From positions 1,146,311 through 1,210,310 of the forward strand of contig JAHNUO010000014.1 in NCBI GenBank assembly GCA_019787685.1: DNA of 64,000 nucleotides, given 5' to 3'. The DNA comes from Chiua virens (Eukaryota > Basidiomycota > Agaricomycetes > Boletales > Boletaceae). The position numbers and the translations under genes are program-made. This document shows positions 46,020-56,289 of the stretch, piece after piece (positions within the stretch are counted from its first letter, which is position 1; each line of letters begins with the position of its first letter). The notes beneath the pieces were generated by a model, which worked only from the letters and a program-made list of their open reading frames with translations, searched no databases and was not told the origin of the DNA.

Positions 46020-46855
46020 TGGTAAATGAGAGGGTTGGACACACCGGTTCAAATAAAACGGGGGTAAAATGTTCCACGATGCCGTTCATGAGATTTCGGC
46101 AACGTTCGATGTCTGTGAGGGTCAGAGCTACCATTTTGGAGGGAAGTGCATTGTCGTCTTGGGGGAAGCGTCCGATTCAGGTTGCGGCTCGAAATCGGTT
46201 GTGGTCACAAGACTGTAATAAAGGCCTTTTTGGATCTGCGAGCTCGTTCCCGGGAAGTCGCCAAAGAAAGGGGCTCCATTCGTTTGACATGACGAGGTAA
46301 CATAGAGGTTGAATACTCACAGAGGTAACCTCGTATCGCAACGTGAGACTCAAGGCTTCCTCAAGATGACTTGGGTGAGCAAACGGGGACAGTCGGCTGG
46401 GAAACATGGCTATGAGATATGATCTTGCCAGGCGGTGCACGGATGGGAGACCCAACTGCTCCGGCGAAGAGACGCGAAGGATAGCAGCCACGTGTTGGAA
46501 GGGTGCTTCCAGTGACAGCGGACTATATTGGATGCATGAGGCTTTGGGTAATATCATCTCTTGTGGGTGCTCACGTATCGTGGTAGACATGCACTAACAA
46601 GGCCGTGAAATCCTGTACGTGCACACCGAACGCAAGCGGAATGATCATGGCAGGGACATCCCATCCGCCCTGCGAGTATTGCTCCAGGACAGCCTTGGAA
46701 TATCGGCGGAGTAAACATCCATGGATCCGGAAGAGCACGATACTGCCTTGCTCGTCGGCTTGGTTGTTTGATACCTTCACGATAACAGAACCATCGTTGA
46801 ACCAATAGATTGGATGTCGACAAGCTTCAAGTTGTGAATCTGGTTGGATCATCAT
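46020..46855 (-). CDS. BTB/POZ-domain protein
   Basis: Starts MMIQPDSQLEACRHPIYWF (ATG at 46855). The BTB fold signature of basidiomycete paralogues is visible: NDGSVIVKVSN, VLFRIHGCLLRRYSKAVLEQY, MIIPLAFGVHVQDFTALLVHVYHD, then after a short break or intron (about 46570-46590) FQHVAAILRVSSPEQLGLPSV-type helix and HRLARSYLIAMFP. The C-terminal part continues through an apparent intron near 46180 to VALTLTDIERCRNLMNGIVE (about 46080), as in related proteins. These proteins usually mediate dimerisation or Cullin-3 adaptor functions, but most basidiomycete members are uncharacterised. Residues between BTB strands are diverged, so function is inferred from fold only. Confidence 0.6.
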
Positions 46856-47115
46856 TCTCCAACTTGTTCTTCCGGATCACAGCCGCCAACCAGCCACTAC
46901 AATAAATGGATAAGGGTAACGAGCGATCTGTTATGGTGGCTGATGAAGCTGACTGACGCCGCAGTCACTGTGAGAGATGGCAGCTGGCAGGAGAATGTGT
47001 GTGAAGATCGCGGTTGACAGACACCGTCCCACATTGATGGCATCATCAAAGTAGGCGAACATTGTGCTATACAGGACGTGAACGACAGGACGACGACGCA
47101 TGCTAATACAAGACT
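46856..47115. other. No gene recognised
   Basis: Intergenic space between the BTB gene and RPN7, both on the minus strand. Confidence 0.4.
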
Positions 47116-48615
47116 TTACTCAATCTGCATCGAATTAAGAAGAATATCTCCCTGCTTCACTACTTCCTCATGTTGCGCATTCTTCAGTGACGGTCGCATG
47201 GTTTCCACAATTCTATGGACCTTGTCAATCGTGCAGTGCAACCGCCCGTTGGCGATATATCTTGACAGCTTGCTGAACTCCCGTTGAGTCACTGTCTGCA
47301 CCATAGAGTCCGACTTGAACTTACTTGTCAATGAAGTCAACGCTGACTCGGAAGGCACCACTGAGGCTCTCCAGCGTTACACTACGGTACGATTCCAAAA
47401 GCTGACTGTATGCGAGAATTCGCATCTCTCGGACATAATAACGTGTATGTGGAGACAATAACCGCGAAGGAAGGAGATAAGTTTGCTCGAGGGTAGCTGT
47501 GCATGGTGGATGAGGTCCATCGGTCAAATTCCACCAGGTTAATTCATCGTGGATGAGAAAGCGCGTACATAGTGCCACAAATAACTTGGCGTAATGACAA
47601 TCGTACAGGTTGTTTACGAGGTCACCCAACACCGGGAGCTCGGGTAGGACAGATATGACATCTGGGGTGGTGATGAGCTGAGGCAATAATCAGCCTGACT
47701 AGGTCCTGTCACGCAAGCATGGTGAATGATAGGAACCTTTTTCTTCAGATCTGGCCGCTTGAGTGTCAACATGTTGACTATGACGGTGAGAGAAACAAAG
47801 TCGGTACAAGAGATTAGCTCCGTAGCCGTCAACGTAGACAGCGCGTCAAGCAGGAGCTCGCCACCAGTCTTGAATTGACGGATAGAGACGGAGTGCAGTC
47901 CACGATGAACCTTGAGGCGATTTCGTCTGTCCCAGTCACCGCCCTCTTCGATGAATCTGTAAGGTGTTATTCCGCGGAACAGAACACGTCGGAGATGTGA
48001 CCAAATTTTCTGCTTTTTCAAGGTTCGCGGTGATCAGAGCATTATCTCCAAAGAAAAGTCCAATCCTAATGAGAGCGAGGGATATATCTATCCTCGAGCC
48101 GAGTCCAGGGTTTTTCTCAAGGGCTAGTTTCTGCGCCACGATAGCGCGCTCCTAGAAAAGAGTTTGATTGAGCTGCATAGTGCAGGGGTCATCGACATAC
48201 CCTGTCACCGGTGCGCGTCAGGTGGTTCGCGCGCGCCTTTAGTGCATCCGATATTTCAGACTCTCCTTCAGTCTTCTCGGCTTCAGCTAGCCATTCGTCA
48301 AGTCTGTTGAGCTCCTCTTCGTTCGCTTTCTCCATCTCGTCAAGAAACGTAGCGTCGGAAACGAGAGCACCAGAGGACGTGACAAGACGGTAATACGGCA
48401 CCATTTCCAATCCTAAAAGGATATGCTAGGATACATAAATCCTTGACAGGGAATGCCAGATGAACGCACTGTCCGCTTTGATCCCATCTAGTAGCTCATT
48501 TCTGGCTTTGTTGTGAAGATGTTTGAGTGAAGGAGAAAGCAAGACGAATACATGTTGGGGAAGGGTAAGATTACATAACCTCATGAGCAAGCGCTACTTG
48601 TCTTGTAAGTTCCAT
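47116..48615 (-). CDS. RPN7: 26S proteasome regulatory subunit Rpn7
   Basis: Non-ATPase lid subunit of the 26S proteasome (PSMD6 orthologue), acting in ubiquitin-dependent degradation. From the ATG at 48615 ([13 protein letters not shown]) exons encode [151 protein letters not shown] and, in the PCI domain, [21 protein letters not shown], ending LLNSMQIE. Introns are short (for example GTAAGT..CAACGG near 47280-47325). Two joins (before the SPSLKHLH exon and before GGDWDRR) do not give perfect canonical splicing, so an annotation error or slight decay is possible. It is the only clear housekeeping gene here. Confidence 0.85.
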
Positions 48616-48622
48616 CTCGTCT

Positions 48623-49318
48623 ATGCCAACGTCAGATAGATCATGTTTTCACTCTCAGCACTCAGTGCCACTCACGTTCGTCAAGCTGATAGTCATACTG
48701 CTCGGCTTGTTCAACATCTCGTTCATGCTCAAGGGATCCATCTCCATCTCGTACCATCACAGAACCACGTCAAAGTATGTCCCATCCGAATACGACAACA
48801 CCAGCACAAGTCCGATATGCCTTCCCTCAGTACACATCAAGAATTACCCTGAGCTCGAGCTACTCCAACTCGACTTGCCCACCGCAGCCACAAACGCCCT
48901 CTTCATCGAAGAAACAGCCCACTACCCCATCAAGGGCCCACTCGCCGACCTCGAGTGGGCATCGCTCCTGCCCAAGGGACTCCACTCGGTCGTGCTCATG
49001 GGCCCTGACTCGAATCCGCGTCTATACGCCGTGGCCATGTTTCACACCTTGCACTATCTCGATTGAATCCGCCGTTCGATCGTCCAGTCAGCGAAAGATG
49101 TCCAAGGACGTTATCACGTCCACCACTGTTTCAACTACATTCGACAGATGGTGCTCTGTGCTGCCAACACCCAGTTGAACCCCGTGACTGTACACCAGTC
49201 AGGAGCATTGTCGATCGATGGGATTGGATTGACGTATGAGTGTTGGGATTGGAACAAGGTGTATGAACATTTCGAGGCGAACAGTGCGTTGAATCGGACC
49301 ATGTCATTTGTGCGATAG
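48623..49318 (+). pseudogene. UstYa-like (DUF3328) protein with a nonsense codon
   Basis: UstYa-family proteins are membrane-anchored oxidases of fungal peptide (RiPP) and related pathways. A single membrane segment, FVKLIVILLGLFNISFML, lies near the N-terminus. The two family H-x-x-H-C boxes follow: FHTLHYLD (49045) and YHVHHCFNYIRQ (49120), then MVLCAANTQLNPVTV and a C-terminal YECWDWNKVYEHF, stop at 49316-49318. The codon after HYLD is TGA where a one-base change (TGC or TGT) would give Cys; translation continues in frame on both sides. The first box also has Tyr for the usual Cys. The start is uncertain: the ATG at 48623 is only 7 bp from the divergent RPN7 ATG. Confidence 0.7.
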
Positions 49319-49319
49319 A

Positions 49320-49711
49320 CGGTACAGTTTGACTTGATTAATGGGAGTAAGTTATGTGATGCGCTTGCTCAATGTTCTCTTTTCTTTTGTCGTTCGTGGC
49401 TCGAGTGCAACACTGGCATTTTTTAGACTTCTTTGTGGACATGGTGTGGTCAATTCTCAGTGAAATCTGGCCCCGTGTTCAGTTACGAGAATCACTTATA
49501 ATAGACAACAAAAATTTGTAGGGACGAATTTCGAACAGAAGTATTCGAAGGTACGATTTAATCCACAGATTTCCTATTCCGCGTACTCATTGTCCTTGGT
49601 AAAAATTATCTTCTCATAAGAATTCGGCTCAATCGCATCACGGAACAAATTTCTTACATTTTGGTATGCTCATGATGAGTATCAAGATTATATGGTATTA
49701 TGCATCGCATT
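49320..49711. other. No gene recognised
   Basis: AT-rich 3' flank shared by the convergent UstYa-like and coiled-coil genes. Confidence 0.4.
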
Positions 49712-51001
49712 CTACATTTCACGGTGTCCATCCATCCTCTGCTCCATATCCAAGCTACACTTGATCAACTCCAGGTCTGTGTACATCGTCGCGACTTCGG
49801 CCCCCATCTGAAGAAGCTGTGACTGCTTGAGGCGCAGAGCAGCCTCAAGTCGTAGCAACGCGATCTTTGCGGGGTCCATTGGGATCGATTCGTCCGTCTT
49901 CACCCTCTTCTTAGGCCTGATTTCGTCTTGAAACACGACCCGTACCACGTCGGCACGGACAACATTACGTGACGGTCCTGCGTGCCCTGTTGCATTGTTG
50001 GACACTGTCAAGTGATGAGTAAGTGTCAGTTCAAATGAGCCGGTCACTTACTTTGTTCTGGTGGCTCTACCGGTGTCGCCTTTCCTTTTCCCTTATCCGA
50101 CTTTGCTCGACCAATCGAGGACCGGCACGAACGCTTTCTCTTGACGTGCATGTTGCTCGGTTTGTCATGTTTGATGATCTTGCCGCTAGGGCCGTTCTTC
50201 GCAGTCTTGATCGTGATTTCTTCCACCTCGTCATCATCGGGCAAGAATAGCGGAGTGATGGCACGCTGTGTCCATCATCAATCCCCGTTACCGTTACGAA
50301 GTGGGGCGGACACTCACATAGTGTTTTCCACCTGGCACCTTAATCTTCAAGGATGCCAGTGCTGGCTGCGGAGTCACCGCTTCCTTCCCTCGCTGTTCTC
50401 CGTCAGTATTGGCAGTGAGGTCGTTGACCTTGCAGGACCTGTCCGTTAGCTTGTCCTGCCCTGTCTGCTCGGTCTGTTGATTTTTTTCTTCTTCCTCGCG
50501 CCGTCGTTGGTCTTCCTCGTGATGACGCCGCCTTTCATTCTCTTCCTCACGTCGTATCTCCGCTTGTTGTTCCTCCCTGCGACGCGCTTCCTCTGCCTCT
50601 CGAGGGCGCCGTTCTTCCTCCTCGCGCTGCCTCTCTTCGTCTCGCTCCCGGATAAATCGGTCGCTCGCCTCGGAGTACGAGTCGAGCCGTTCTGTAACAT
50701 GTGGAGACACGCATACTTTCCACCCTGTTGAGGCTGCGGTCTCCACTATGCTCATCCACTCACCCTGATGACACGTCAGTCTTGGCGCGGATACGATATC
50801 GTCAGTACTCACCACCGCGGCGTTCCACTCCTCTGCCCACTTCGCCTTCTCATCCATCGTCGAATCCTCCTCTGGCTTCTTGTCGGCAACGACGAGCACC
50901 CATGCACCCGCGGCATCAACAGTGTCCTTTGCCTCCTCTTGTTGTGGCGTAAGCAGCGGGAGTTGCATGAGTTTACGGATTCGTTCGAGAGGGGTTGACA
51001 T
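49712..51001 (-). CDS. Coiled-coil hypothetical protein, three exons
   Basis: Start at 51001 (MSTPLERIRKLMQLPLL). Exon 1 has TVDAAGAWVLVVADKK, a WAEEWNAAVV segment and a long charged coiled coil (RDEERQREEEERR to RREEEEKNQQ), ending LKIKVPGGKHY with a GTGAGT donor near 50318. Exon 2 gives FLPDDDEVEEITIKTAK and a basic, nuclear-localisation-like segment (KRKRSCRSSIGRAKSDKGKGK). A 47-bp intron (GTAAGTGACC..TTGACAG, 50053-50007) leads to exon 3, with RPKKRVKTDES, LRLEAALRLKQSQLLQMGAE and LELIKCSLDMEQRMDGHREM, stop at 49712. All frames are open and splice sites canonical, so it looks intact. I know similar low-complexity proteins scattered near Agaricomycete transposons but no function. Confidence 0.6.
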
Positions 51002-53760
51002 GGTCGTAGATTTGGAAAGGAAAAGAATTATCAAGGTGGGTGCATCGCGGCTCGCTTTTATGCCATCGCGTTTCAGTGTCCGCATTGTCTGGCCAGTGGT
51101 TAAAATTTTGGCATTGGCATTGTCCTGTCAAGGGCGCGTTTGGTACTGGCGTATGATAGAGGTGGTTCGATAGAGCATTGTCGACCAGCCGCCGGATCTT
51201 CCCGACCACTCAGCCCCAGCCAACGACCCGTCTCAAAGCAGAAGATGTGGAGGACGTTAAACCTTTGAAAGTGGAGGGGTCCACCGCAGGAAAAAAGCGT
51301 GCTTGGGATAAGGCGGACTCCAAGATGATGATCAAAATTTTAGTGACTCTGTACAATAATTGAAAGCGACGGTGTGCGAGTTGATATTAGAATCAGTGCA
51401 CGACGATCCACCCAAACCCGAAGAACTTGTGTCTAGTAATACTGAGATCAACGATGATGCAGTGCAATTTCTGGCATGTTGTTTGTCACTCGTCCGTGCT
51501 CGTTGAAGTCGCAGGCACCAAATTGACAAGTCTATCCTGCATCACTGTCTCTTACTCGAGCGTGCAGTGCTAAGGGTCTCCCTTATCGTATAGGTAGTAG
51601 GTTGTTTTTGATTATCGATGCCTACCCGAGATTGGAGAAACTTGATCTGACAAGCTATGAAAGCATTGAAGGAATGAGTTATTCTCTCCATGAAGCCCGT
51701 TTCCTTGGCAACGGCCACCGCCCACGCACGTCAAACCCTCCCTCAAATACCTCTGCAAGTCTCTGTTGCGTATCATGATTGAAGGTGGTCGGCGTCGAGA
51801 ACAGGTTTTGTGGTGCCAATTCAGCGAGGAGAACAGGATCATTGGGACTGAACCGAGAGAAGTAGGCCGTTGATATATTCTGTCAAGAGCGGCATGGATT
51901 GTGACACAAATATACACATGCGAGCAGCAAATTCTGTCGTCTGTGAACCTCAGTAAACGGGGTGTATTCATTCTACTATGGATTCATGTCGCGAACACCC
52001 AGTATCATAGGCCATCATTGACACTTGCAACAGAAGCAACCGCACTTTGTCGCAGGGACGAATGGGTGAAGTGGCGAGTGACTTAGATCAGGCGTAGTGA
52101 GCCCTTGTGAGGGCCGGGGACGACGACTATTATTTTCTCCTAGATACAGGCTGACAATTATATACTGTATCGCGATGATCAGTGCACGACTCAGATGTGC
52201 AATCTGTAGTCCTTGTTCAATGTATTTCGGCTGAGCTTGGTTTGCTCGTATTGTACTAATGGCCGATGATCCATCTTCAACACACTTGAGCACCATTGCG
52301 GTGATGGCAATAGCAAACGCTTTGAAGCCATGGAGAGGTGCATTAATACCTCACCACTCAGTGAAACAATCATGCCACCACTTCTTTGTTTTTATACCTA
52401 ATTACATTTAAATTCAAATGTCAATGTTCTGATTACATTTCCCTATGTTCAATGTTCAAAACGTTCAATCCTTTAATCGATGCTCATTTTTGGTACGCTG
52501 GCATTTCCCTGCATGTCAAGCAAGGTTTCTGCCGACGACACAGTCGACTGTAATGCTGACGTCATCGTAGTCTGGAACGCGGGAAGCTGCTGGGCAGGCA
52601 CGGACCAACTTGCTGAAATTTTGGCTCCCACGGACCGTTTCCGTGGGTATGAGCTTTCTTTGCCCTCTTTCCGACTCACCACCACACCGGCTGGTTGTCA
52701 GGGAGTTGCAGAAGCGTCATTGAAGGTTTATCTTGCCCGACAGGGTGGAGCCATTATGACATGCATCGAGGTGCATTCTTGCTCGTGCGAGCGGAGGCAC
52801 CACGATGCTTAAGTGGCAGTTGTAAAAACTGTTGCTCTCTCAAGGCATGCTCTACATGACCCACCCGACTCAGTCTCTTAAGTCTTTGGGGCTGTCCTAG
52901 CTTCCATCACCGTCCTTCTACAGTCGTCTCACCAGTCCACAGTTGCACGTCTTACTTGAACGATGGGAAGTCGACAATTCTGATAGACATGCATGCCGAT
53001 CTGCACCAGCTCGAAAGGCATCCAGGAGGGGGGCCAAATAATATGTTGGCAGGTTGGGGGATGGATTGCTACACAGCTGTTCGGTGGGTGCATATATATA
53101 TTTTCAGGCACCATACATGGAGCATCTATCCCCTCATCACAGTGGTTCTCCGCTCGAGGGCATACTGAAGCGATGAGTTCCTGCCAGAATGGATCAATGC
53201 CCTACCCAAAGGGATGCACGGGCCCTGACAGACGTTCCCCACTCAAAATCCCTCATTGAGGGCCCAGTATATTTGCATGCTTGAGTCTGGGAGCTCTGTA
53301 CCTTGTTCGTGTCTCATTCCCAGGACCCAGAAATCAGAAAGGCGGGAGTGGAGATCATTGGACAGCCCCCGTCCCACAGGGGTCATAAAGGCCTTGTGTA
53401 CTTTCGGGCGGTCATGGTGCAGGGGAAGTTTGAAACAATGGCCTCGTGCTCCTGATTGAATCATCCACATGCGCTCGTTTTGCCCAGTTTGTTTCTTATT
53501 TCTTCTTCTCCTTCTTCGCTGTCGTACTTATAAAGATTCTTCAACCTCCTTGACTATTTACACTCTGGGCTTCCTTGTCTTCCGTCCACAATGTATGTCC
53601 TAGTTCAATCCCGGAGTCACTGATCTCAAGGTATATAAGCCAGCCTTTCTAATCCATCAATCCCATCCAATTCACCTCCTTCGGCTAATTGCTTCAGAGC
53701 TCACATGAAAAGGGCTTCTGTCCTTCCTACCGCGTGGCGCCCCACCCCTGTTCTGTAATT
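51002..53760. other. No gene recognised
   Basis: Several open frames (51612-52296 minus; 52480-52812 plus; 53243-53470 minus) have no family signature. On the minus strand near 51880-51700 a frame reads YFSRFSPNDPVLLAELAPQN and LAEVFEGGFD, followed upstream by VLKCVEDGSSAIS (52290), which may be exons of an unknown gene. A possible core promoter, GTATATAAGCC, lies at 53632. Confidence 0.3.
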
Positions 53761-55330
53761 TATTTCCCCACATGTCTGGCCTGTGGCCTCTCATGGCTTC
53801 TGGGAGACCTCCTTCCTCAACCAGTTGCCTCAAACCTACCAAACCTGGCAGGAAGACTTTTATTTTAGCAATAGGTCCAAGAGATCATCGATGCTCAAAG
53901 GAAAGACTCCACCAGGAAATCCCCTCCCGACAACTCAGGCTTCCCAGGAGAACACCGCCTGGATCTCACCGACAATCACCACATGCCCGGCCTTGTCATC
54001 GCTCTCTTCAAATTTGCCCTCACCGTCCCCAATGTCACAACCCTCTTTGCAGAAGTTCTCGGTACCATAGCTATATACTACATGCGTGAATCTGTCCCAC
54101 CGGGACCCCCAATACCCTCTCCAGAATTTCTTAGATTGAATAGAGAAACCAGCGAGCAAGATGAACGCCAGGTAGCAAAGTTCTCTCAGCTCTTTGAGAA
54201 TGCAAAGCCACCGTCGATAGTTCCATTGACAGGATCAAAAACTTTCAAGTTAGGCCACCCCGTGGTGCCCCAGCACCCCACCCACAGTCAAGGCCCTCTA
54301 TCCTGCGCTGAGGCCGGAACTGGCCTCAATAAACACCAGGAGGAACTCCTGGTGAGGAATTAAGCCCGGCTCCAAGCCCAGCTCCATCAGGTCACATCGA
54401 ATGCAATGGCACCGCCCGACGGAGCTCACACCCAAGGAACTAGTAGCTAAGTTGCGGTCTTTGTTCTTTGACCAGTTAGCGGTTTCCTACCTGTCCATTG
54501 TCAGGATGAGAATGTTGTCCCTGGATGTACGGAGCTTGGTCACTGATTACTCCTTTCTAGGCACTTCATACCGCACACGCTTGTGGAGTTCTTACCATGA
54601 TCCCTGGACGCAGAAATCCTGGGGGTCCGGACCCATATTGAACGGTGCTCTAGCCTGCCTGCAGACGCTATTCGCAAGATTGCCGGTATAGCGGCCGGAA
54701 GTATGGAAATGTGACCAGAAGGTTGCTCGCGCTATTGTTTCCTTTTCCGCAGTGGCGGTTAATAAGGCCATCCAAAACGGGGTCACCATCGAAGGCAACA
54801 AGGTAGCCGCTTACTGGACAACCAGGAGATCTGCGGAAAGTGGGGAGCGGATGACCGCATCCCGCAGATTGCCACATTCCCAAACCATCTCTCCGGTTCT
54901 GCGTCAATTGCAAGCAACAGAGCTGCACGGTGTTGGATAGGGACTGCACCATGTGACGGTCCCTCCGCCTCGTCCTCCTACCATGACTTATCCTCCGTAC
55001 GAAGTGGAAACCGTGAAACTGAGAAATGGGGAGCACTTCCTCCCTAAAAATAGCGGGGGGGAAATACCAAAGGTAGCTCCACAGGGTCCCAACCTCCCCG
55101 GCAACCCACCTGCCCTTGGAAAGCCAACACCCACCCACCCCTCACCCAGCTCCCAGTCAAACCTGGATGGATACGCTACCGGGGGACCTCACCTTCCTCA
55201 GTCAGACCATACACTGGATTCTGGAATCACCTTATCAGCGACCTGCGGGCCGCAGATTTCGTGGATTCTAGCACGTCGGTCTCTGTATCTTCAATGGAGT
55301 CGCCCGACCATCTAGTGTGAGGGTTGTGGG
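53761..55330 (+). other. Unassigned ORF fragments, possibly a LINE gag-like remnant
   Basis: Plus-strand frames include PGLVIALFKFALTVPNVTT (54000), LTPKELVAKLRSLFFDQLAV (54410) and AVNKAIQNGVTIEGNKVAAY (54750). The last resembles the A-x-x-I-x-x-G-V-x-x-x-G segment before the zinc knuckles in LINE ORF1/gag proteins, but no knuckles follow and the frame closes at 54940. Low confidence. Confidence 0.2.
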
Positions 55331-55333
55331 GGC

Positions 55334-55610
55334 TTACCCAGTGGTAAAGATCGCGATGTTTGCCTCGATCTCCATCCCATTTGCAAACTTGAGCTCATTC
55401 TCGGCAAATGGCTCAATGGCGCTCCCAATCTTGATTTTCACGTCGCCGTTGATGGTGCGTTCGCTGGTACTGACGTCTAAAATGGCAGTAATGACACATG
55501 CGCTTTCCTTAAGATCTCTGACAGAGAACGCTGGCCCAAGTAATAGCCTTGCTGGCGCTCGAACGCAAGTGGGAAAACTCCGGTCCCATACCACCCCGGA
55601 TTTGTCTTGA
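55334..55610 (-). pseudogene. Flavin-containing monooxygenase C-terminal fragment
   Basis: Reads SERTINGDVKIKIGSAIEP, NELKFANGMEIEANIAIFTTG and then a GTAAGC donor. The pattern 'G-x-V-x-V-K ... F-x-(D/N)G-x-x-x-x-(A/D)-x-x-I-F-x-T-G' is the FATGY-type motif of FMO and Baeyer-Villiger-like enzymes, which oxidise substrates using FAD and NADPH. The next expected exon is not open: a frame at about 55220 has VYGLTEEGEVP and HPGLTG with stops between them, similar to the family's C-terminus. The N-terminal FAD and NADPH Rossmann motifs (GxGxxG) were not found upstream, so this is a remnant. Confidence 0.45.
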
Positions 55611-55639
55611 ACTCTTAGACTCAATTGGCGAGACAATCA

Positions 55640-56280
55640 AAAAGATTCGGAATCAAGCAAGATCACATTGTCAGCACAGGTCTCATTCTATGGGATTCGC
55701 ACTCACTTGTGGATTGTCTGTGCAAAGTGGGCCGCGATGCCCGGGTAAATGTGCCTGCCACAGCAAACGGTAGAGAACCGTTATTGAGGTGATATAACAA
55801 GATTTGTGGGACGTGTGTCGTCGTAGACACATTCGATCAAATCCCGTCAATTGTAGTCGATAGTAGACAAGGTACCTGAAAGGACCAACTTCGCCAGTCG
55901 CTGCTCCGCACGTTAGCTACATCCTGTACATATACAAGGATGGTGGCTGTTGTCCTATTCTCCGGAATTAATTTCATGATGCCTCTAAATATTGGCAGCG
56001 TGACTTCGTTCTGTGAGTGCATGCGGAGTTCTAATTATAGGTTCCAAGCGGTCCTGCCCGTTTGGTGAACAAGCCTGAGAGGCTCCGACTCCGACTCCTC
56101 AGCACAGCTAGTTCAGTAGCTTGCGCAATCAAGTAGTCGACGTTTTACCCCAGTTTTCAGTGACTTACGGTGATTGCCTCCCTCGCTCAAGGCGATCTCT
56201 TCCGCGGCTCAGCCCACATCCCCTCACCATCGCTAAGTTAGATCTAAATCTGCTTCCCACTCAATATATATTGCCAATTC
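55640..56280. other. No gene recognised
   Basis: Should contain the upstream part of the monooxygenase if it were intact; I see only broken frames. Confidence 0.3.
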
Positions 56281-56289
56281 GTAAGTTCC

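Noticed and set aside
54401..54500. LTPKELVAKLRSLFFDQL resembles the Helitron segment LPQEELVSRLRKLSFDAL at 42.75 kb
   Set aside because: Similarity is limited to about 18 residues and nothing downstream matches; treated as chance.
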